A stretch of 64,000 nucleotides of DNA from Microbacterium sp. (GTDB lineage Bacteria > Actinomycetota > Actinomycetes > Actinomycetales > Microbacteriaceae). A program made the position numbers and the translations under genes. The stretch spans positions 97,805 through 161,804 of the forward strand of contig NZ_JAPSHY010000006.1 of NCBI RefSeq assembly GCF_031179285.1. The letters are read 5' to 3'. Positions 59,435-64,000 of this stretch are shown in pieces. Under the pieces are notes generated by a model. It did not search any database, was not told the DNA's origin, and worked only from the letters and a program-made list of their open reading frames with translations. Within the stretch, counting starts at the first letter, position 1. Each line of letters opens with the position of its first letter.

Positions 59435-60091
59435 GTGTCACAACAGGAGGTGCTGGCAGACGTCCTTCGCCGGCAGATCATCGACGGGGCTTTCGCCCCG
59501 GGCTCCCGCCTGTCGGAATCCGCCCTGGCGGACCGCTTCGACGTCTCGCGCAACACGCTTCGAGAGGCCTTCCGCGTCCTCGCCGAGCAGGGCCTGCTCG
59601 AACACATCCCTCATCGCGGCGTCTCGGTCGCATCGCCCTCGGTCGCGGACGTCATCGACATCTACCGAGCGCGCCGCGTCATCGAGTGCTCGGCACTTCG
59701 GCAGTCCGAGCCCGAGCACCCGGCCGTCGAACGCATGCGCGACGCGGTCGACGCCGCCGAGGCGGCCATCGCCGGCGCATCGCCGCGCGACCACGATGCC
59801 TGGCGGGCCGTCGGCAGCGCGAACATGGCCTTCCACGTCGCGCTGGTCGACCTCGCCGACAGCCCGCGCCTCACGCGCACCTACCGGAACGTGGCCGCAG
59901 AACTCCGACTGGCGTTCCTCGAGATCGACGACCCCCGTGCGCTTCACGAGCCCTTCGTGCGCCGGAACCGAGCCGTTCTCACCGCGTTCCTCGAGCAGGG
60001 ATCGCAGGCGGGTGCCGATGAGCTCGAGCGCTACCTCATCCAGTCGGAGCGCGCGGTCCTCGGCGCGTTCGCCCGGATGGGCAAGAGCTGA
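59435..60091 (+). CDS. GntR-family regulator (FadR subgroup), probable pxp repressor
   Basis: 218-residue regulator. The winged helix at residues 1-70 shows QEVLADVLRRQIIDGAFAPG, SRLSESALADRFDVSRNTLR and AFRVLAEQGLLEHIPHRGVS; a helical FCD ligand domain with AFHVALVDLADSPRL follows. FCD proteins usually bind small carboxylic acids through a metal, in keeping with 5-oxoproline or glutamate as effector. It is divergent from the pxp operon across a palindromic operator. The GTG at 59435, 6 nt after the -10 hexamer, is preferred to longer in-frame starts. Confidence 0.92.
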   Translation: MSQQEVLADVLRRQIIDGAFAPGSRLSESALADRFDVSRNTLREAFRVLAEQGLLEHIPHRGVSVASPSVADVIDIYRARRVIECSALRQSEPEHPAVERMRDAVDAAEAAIAGASPRDHDAWRAVGSANMAFHVALVDLADSPRLTRTYRNVAAELRLAFLEIDDPRALHEPFVRRNRAVLTAFLEQGSQAGADELERYLIQSERAVLGAFARMGKS

Positions 60092-60124
60092 GCCCGACCC
60101 ACCGCCCGTGACGCCGCCCGTCGG

Positions 60125-61138
60125 CTACGCCGAACCCCGGACCACGAGCTCGGTCGGCAGGATCGTGGTGTGCGGCGGATCCCCTCCCGCCAGCAGCGAG
60201 AGCAGGATGCCGGCCATCGCCTCGCCCTGGGCGTACATGGGCTGGCGCACCGTGGTGAGCTGCGGGTCCGTCGACACCGCGACGGACGAGTCATCGAAGC
60301 CGACGAGGGCGACGTCTTCGGGCACGCGGATGCCGGCTGCTCGGAGCGCGGTCAGCGCGCCCCGCGCCATCAGGTCACTGGCGACGAAGATCCCGTCCGG
60401 GCGACCGGATGCCAGCATCCGCCTGACGGCATCCGCGCCGCTCGACTCGCTGTAGTCGCCTGCCTCCTCGGCGAACGACGCGAGGCCGGCATCGGCGAGC
60501 GCCGAACGGAAGCCCTGCACTCGGTCGACCGACGCCACCATCGTCAGCGGGCCGGAGATCGTCGCGATGCGCGAGCGCCCGATGTCGATGAGGCGCTGCG
60601 TGGCGACGCGCGCGCCGTCGACGTTGTCGACATCGACGATGTAGTCGCCCGGGCCGGTGCGCACCGGGCGGCCGCCGTAGACCACCGGCACCGCGTCGGC
60701 GATGCGATCGATGAAGGCATCGCTGGTGTGGTGCGAGACGATGATCGCCCCGTCGACACCGCCGTTGCGCACGAAGCTCGTCATCTTGTCGCCCGGGTCG
60801 TCACTGGCGATGAGGAGGTTCAGGAGGTAGTCCGACCCGCCGAGGGCGCCGGTGACGCCGGCGACGATCGCCGCGAAGAACGGATCGCCGAAGAAGCGGG
60901 TCGTGTCCTCCGGGACGATGAGCGCGATCGCCTGCGTCTGCTTCGATGCCAGCGATCGCGCGGCGCGGTTGGGAACGTAGTTCAGCCGCTCGATGGCGGC
61001 TCTCACCGCGGCGAGCGCTTCCGGACTCACCGCCGTCGATCCGTTCACCACCCGGGAGACCGTCGATCGCGAGACCCCGGCGGCGGCGGCGACCTCTTCG
61101 ATGGTCGCCCGCGCCGATCGCGCTGCGTCTTTGTGCAT
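60125..61138 (-). CDS. LacI-family repressor of beta-glucoside operon
   Basis: 337-residue repressor. The helix-turn-helix and hinge occupy residues 10-65 (ATIEEVAAAAGVSRSTVSRV, then AAIERLNYVPNRAARSLASK), followed by the periplasmic-binding-protein-like sensor. The C-terminal ALVGFDDSSVAVSTDPQLTT is standard. The last gene on this strand after two sugar-ABC permeases and a GH1 glucosidase; it resembles CebR-type repressors of cellobiose operons in arrangement. The open frame continues upstream to 62377, but the ATG at 61138 starts the family. A cellobiose-like inducer is inference. Confidence 0.92.
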   Translation of the reverse strand: MHKDAARSARATIEEVAAAAGVSRSTVSRVVNGSTAVSPEALAAVRAAIERLNYVPNRAARSLASKQTQAIALIVPEDTTRFFGDPFFAAIVAGVTGALGGSDYLLNLLIASDDPGDKMTSFVRNGGVDGAIIVSHHTSDAFIDRIADAVPVVYGGRPVRTGPGDYIVDVDNVDGARVATQRLIDIGRSRIATISGPLTMVASVDRVQGFRSALADAGLASFAEEAGDYSESSGADAVRRMLASGRPDGIFVASDLMARGALTALRAAGIRVPEDVALVGFDDSSVAVSTDPQLTTVRQPMYAQGEAMAGILLSLLAGGDPPHTTILPTELVVRGSA

Positions 61139-61203
61139 CACACCATTCTCGGGGTTCCGGGGCGGATCGCCTGGAGCCTCGAGCTCGGCGTGCAGCAGCG
61201 CGT

Positions 61204-62616
61204 TCACACGGCGCGTGCGGCGATGATGCGGGCGTATTCGAGACCGCTGTCCTTCACGACCCGCTCCTGGGTGTCGTACTCCACGCGCACGATCCCGAAG
61301 CGCTTCTCGTAACCCCACGCCCACTCGTAGTTGTCCAGCAGCGACCAGTAGAAGAATCCGCGCACATCGACACCGGCGTCGATCGCGTCGGCGATCGCCG
61401 CGACGTGGTCGACGAGGAAGGTTCGTCGCTCGTCGTCGGCCACCCGATCGCCCTCGCGCACGTCGTCGTAGGCTGCGCCGTTCTCGGTGACGTAGAGCGG
61501 GACGCCGCCGGCGTACTCGTCGGACACCCGCTTCAGCAGCCGGGTGAGTCCCTCGGGCTGGACCTCCCAGCCCATGCTCGTGCGAGCGAGCCCGCGCTCG
61601 ACCCAGTGGATTCCGTCGGCGGCCGGGTACGGCGATCGCGTCTTCCGCTCGGTGGGCGCATCGCCGCCCGCCGGCTCCTGCTCCGGTGCGGTGCCGGAGA
61701 CCATCTCGCCGTGGTAGTAGTTCACACCCAGCGCGTCGAGGGGGGTCGAGATCGCCGCGAGGTCGCCGGGGAGAACGGCCTGCTCCCAGCGCGCCACCGC
61801 TGCGGAATCGACCTTGCGGAAGTCGCGGATGATGTCGTCCGGATAGACGCCACGGAACACCGGGTCGAGGAACCACCGGTTGAACTGGCCGTCGATGCGG
61901 CGCGCCGCGTCGAGATCGGCCGGGGCCTGAGCGTCCGCCGGATCGGCGACGGTGAGGTTGAGGGTGATGCCGAGGTCGAGCTTCGGGTCGCGGCCGCGCA
62001 GCGCCTGCACGGTCTTGCCGTGCGCGAGGAGCAGATGGTGCGCCGCCAGCATCCCGTCTCCGATGTCCATGCGCCCGGGGGCATGGATGCCGGCGGTGTA
62101 GGAGAGGAACGAGGAGCACCATGGCTCGTTCAGCGTCGTCCAGTAGTGCACGCGGTCGCCGAGAGCGTCGTGCATGGTGCCGGCGTATTCGAGGAACCGG
62201 TCGACCGTCTCGCGACTCGTCCAGCCGCCCTTCTCCTCCAGCGCCTGTGGCATGTCCCAGTGATAGAGCGTGAGCCAGGGCACGATGTCGTTCGCGAGCA
62301 GCTCGTCGACGAGCCGCTTGTAGAAGTCGACGCCCTTCTCGTTCACCGCGCCGCCGTCGGGGCGCACCCGCGACCACGACGTCGAGAAGCGGTACGTCTG
62401 CAGCCCCAGCTGCTTCATCAGAGCGACATCCTGCGGGTAGCGGTTGTAGTGGTCGCAGGCGACGTCACCGTTGTCGGCGTTGATCACTGCCCCGGGCACT
62501 CGCGCGAACGCATCCCAGATCGACGCGGTGCGGCCGTCGTCGAAGGCAGCACCTTCGATCTGGTAGGCGGCGGTCGCAGCGCCGAAGAGGAAGTTCTCTG
62601 GGAGGGTTCGGGTCAT
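61204..62616 (-). CDS. Family 1 glycoside hydrolase (beta-glucosidase)
   Basis: 470-residue intracellular retaining beta-glucosidase. It has NFLFGAATAAYQIEGAAFDD at the N-terminus, general acid/base Glu164 in TLNEPW, NYYHGEMV, nucleophile Glu378 in YVTENG, and the aglycone Trp region WSLLDNYEWAWGYEKRFGIV typical of GH1. No signal peptide, so it acts on disaccharides brought in by the ABC permeases just upstream. The ATG at 62616 has AAAGGA 8 nt upstream; an ATG at 62625 is too close to it. The permease stop lies 6 nt before. Confidence 0.95.
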   Translation of the reverse strand: MTRTLPENFLFGAATAAYQIEGAAFDDGRTASIWDAFARVPGAVINADNGDVACDHYNRYPQDVALMKQLGLQTYRFSTSWSRVRPDGGAVNEKGVDFYKRLVDELLANDIVPWLTLYHWDMPQALEEKGGWTSRETVDRFLEYAGTMHDALGDRVHYWTTLNEPWCSSFLSYTAGIHAPGRMDIGDGMLAAHHLLLAHGKTVQALRGRDPKLDLGITLNLTVADPADAQAPADLDAARRIDGQFNRWFLDPVFRGVYPDDIIRDFRKVDSAAVARWEQAVLPGDLAAISTPLDALGVNYYHGEMVSGTAPEQEPAGGDAPTERKTRSPYPAADGIHWVERGLARTSMGWEVQPEGLTRLLKRVSDEYAGGVPLYVTENGAAYDDVREGDRVADDERRTFLVDHVAAIADAIDAGVDVRGFFYWSLLDNYEWAWGYEKRFGIVRVEYDTQERVVKDSGLEYARIIAARAV

Positions 62617-62621
62617 GGATG

Positions 62622-63512
62622 TCATCCTTTCACTGCCCCCTGCATGATGCCACTGACCAGCTGCCGACCCGCGATCACGAAGAGCACGAGCAGGGGGAGG
62701 GTTGCGAGCACCGCGCCGGCGAGCACGATCGAGTAGTCGATGTAGTAGCCCGACTGCAGCTGGCTGAGCGCCGTCTGCAGCGTCGGGTTCTGCGGGGAGA
62801 GCACGATCAGCGGCCACAGGTAGTCGGTCCAGGCCGTCATGAACGTGAACAGGCCGAGGATCGCCATCGCCGGGCGGGCAGCCGGGATGCCGACGGTCAG
62901 GAACGTGCGGAACTGGTTCGCGCCGTCCATCCTGGCCGCTTCGATCAGCTCGTCGGGAATCACGTCGACGAGGTACTGCCGCATGAAGAACACCCCGAAG
63001 GCGGTGACGAGCGTCGGCACGATGACGGCGCCGACCGTTCCCGTCCAGCCGAGCTCGCGCATCACCATGAACAACGGGATGATGCCCAGCTGGGTCGGGA
63101 TCGCCATCGTCGCGATCACGAAGATCATCAGTCCGTCCCGCCCCTTGAACCGCAGCTTGGCGAAGGCGTAGCCGGCCAGCGTCGAGAAGGTCACCACCGA
63201 GATCGTGATGACGCTCGAGATCAGGAAGGAGTTGCCGAGAGCCAGCCAGAACGGGATGGCGTCGAAGACCCGTGCGGCATTGGCGAAGAAGTTCCCGCCA
63301 GGGATCAGCGGGAGCGTCTCGCCTCGGGTGGCGTTCGTGCCACTGGCGACGACGACCGACCACCAGAGCGGGTACACGCTGCCGATGATGAACGCCGTCA
63401 AGAGCCCGTAGGTGAGGAAGCCGGGGCGGCTGCCGATGCCGGCGCTCCCGGACGTCGCGCCGCGACGGCGCCGGATCTTCTCCGGCACGCTGAGTGCCTG
63501 GGTGGCGGTCAT
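62622..63512 (-). CDS. Sugar ABC transporter permease, MalG type
   Basis: 296-residue inner-membrane permease of the carbohydrate uptake transporter 1 family. About six helices; the EAA coupling motif is seen as EAARMDGANQFRTFLTVGIP, and the periplasmic loop after helix 1 is SGTNATRGETLPLIPGGNFF. It overlaps the MalF-type gene by 4 nt. Together they should pass beta-glucosides or cello-oligosaccharides; the binding protein and ATPase are not in the window. A basic N-terminal tail with RRRRGATSG is cytoplasmic. Confidence 0.92.
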   Translation of the reverse strand: MTATQALSVPEKIRRRRGATSGSAGIGSRPGFLTYGLLTAFIIGSVYPLWWSVVVASGTNATRGETLPLIPGGNFFANAARVFDAIPFWLALGNSFLISSVITISVVTFSTLAGYAFAKLRFKGRDGLMIFVIATMAIPTQLGIIPLFMVMRELGWTGTVGAVIVPTLVTAFGVFFMRQYLVDVIPDELIEAARMDGANQFRTFLTVGIPAARPAMAILGLFTFMTAWTDYLWPLIVLSPQNPTLQTALSQLQSGYYIDYSIVLAGAVLATLPLLVLFVIAGRQLVSGIMQGAVKG

Positions 63513-64000
63513 CGCGCCTCCTCCTTGATGCTCGAGCGGGCGCGGCGGCGCGCTGCGCGGTTCTTGCGGTCGTCTCCGGTGGCGATGCTCCGGGAGATCA
63601 TGAAGTTGATCAGTCCGATGCCGACGATCAGCACGAACAGCAGGATGGCCACCGCGGACGCCTGCCCCAGGTCTCGGCGGAAGAACGCGAGATCCCAGAG
63701 GAAGAGCACGGTCGTCTGGAACTGCCGGTCGCTGCCACCGATGCCACCGGCGGAGGACACGTCGAACAGACGCGGTTCGGCGAAGATCTGGAGCCCCCCG
63801 ATCGTCGCCGTGATGATCACGAAGATGAGCGTCGGACGGATCGTCGGGATCGTGATCGAGAAGAACCGGCGGCCGGGGCCGGCGCCGTCGAGCGCGGCGG
63901 ACTCGTAGAGGTCGCGGGGAACGGCCTGCATGGCGGCGAGCAGGATGAGGGCGTTGTAGCCGGTCCAGCGGAAGTTGACCATCACCGCGATCGCGATGTG
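63509..64000 (-). CDS. Sugar ABC transporter permease, MalF type (C-terminal part)
   Basis: Partial gene; the N-terminal half lies beyond 64000. The 163 visible residues show the FRWTGYNALILLAAMQAV helix, the EAA motif LYESAALDGAGPGRRFFSIT, then TLIFVIITATIGGLQIFAEP, LFDVSSAGG and a final helix AVAILLFVLIVGIGLINFMI before a basic tail. This is the partner of the MalG-type permease, with which it overlaps by 4 nt. The preceding gene is expected to encode the solute-binding lipoprotein. Confidence 0.9.
   Translation of the reverse strand, partial: HIAIAVMVNFRWTGYNALILLAAMQAVPRDLYESAALDGAGPGRRFFSITIPTIRPTLIFVIITATIGGLQIFAEPRLFDVSSAGGIGGSDRQFQTTVLFLWDLAFFRRDLGQASAVAILLFVLIVGIGLINFMISRSIATGDDRKNRAARRRARSSIKEEAR

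Noticed and set aside
61139..62377. Upstream extension of the LacI frame through the GH1 gene
   Set aside because: The extension is an antisense-type low-complexity shadow of the glucosidase in another frame; the helix-turn-helix begins right after the ATG at 61138.

Overview
The window reads as chromosomal DNA of a high-G+C actinobacterium, most probably Microbacterium or a close member of Microbacteriaceae. By eye the G+C is about 70 %. Support comes from an intein-bearing Rv2578c-type radical SAM protein, a DUF3073 protein, a DUF3618/holin membrane operon, a TipA-type MerR regulator, LPxTG/LAxTG surface proteins, and many genes whose start codon lies 6-8 nt after a -10 hexamer (leaderless transcripts). 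No rRNA, tRNA, CRISPR array, insertion sequence or prophage was seen.

Layout. 1-2301: edge of a LysE-type exporter with an AraC regulator, a small GNAT-like acetyltransferase and a pirin. 2358-5408: secreted subtilisin-like protease. 5556-9146: ECF-type transporter parts (S component, DUF4345 protein, double ATPase, T component) with an iron-box-like site before the ATPase. 9222-16873: LuxR regulator and a 1,937-residue cell-wall protein with seven tandem domains. 17045-21452: acyl-CoA dehydrogenase, VanY-like peptidase, radical SAM protein interrupted by a LAGLIDADG intein. 21490-28742: YaeQ, DEAD-box helicase with a long disordered N-terminus, aldose epimerase, second LPxTG surface protein. 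28896-33530: RND exporter with its TetR, and a pair of fluoride channels. 33617-38905: FAD/Rieske oxidoreductase, nitroreductase, TipA-like regulator, DUF4097-PadR module. 39021-46695: stress protein, DUF3073, MFS transporter, purF and purM, a three-gene envelope operon and an unknown protein. 46711-53843: small proteins, CoA-type NUDIX hydrolase, purD, DHA2 exporter, purC, uracil permease. 53928-60091: 5-oxoproline (pyroglutamate) catabolism, with NRAMP-like permease, PxpA, fused PxpBC, biotin carboxylase and a divergent GntR regulator. 60125-64000: end of a beta-glucoside uptake operon (two ABC permeases, GH1 glucosidase, LacI regulator).

How the genes work together. purF, purM, purD and purC supply four steps of de novo IMP synthesis; purM, purD and purC have leaderless-type promoters and no riboswitch is visible. 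The pxp operon would import and hydrolyse 5-oxoproline to glutamate under GntR control. The right-end operon would import cellobiose-like sugars, cleave them and be repressed by the LacI protein. Several regulators sit beside readable operator palindromes: TetR-RND, MerR-TipA, PadR-DUF4097 and GntR-pxp. The most unusual items are the intein inside the radical SAM cysteine motif, the repeat-built wall protein, the iron-box candidate at an ECF transporter, the TipAL/TipAS-style dual start, and the NRAMP-like permease lacking the metal-binding signature.
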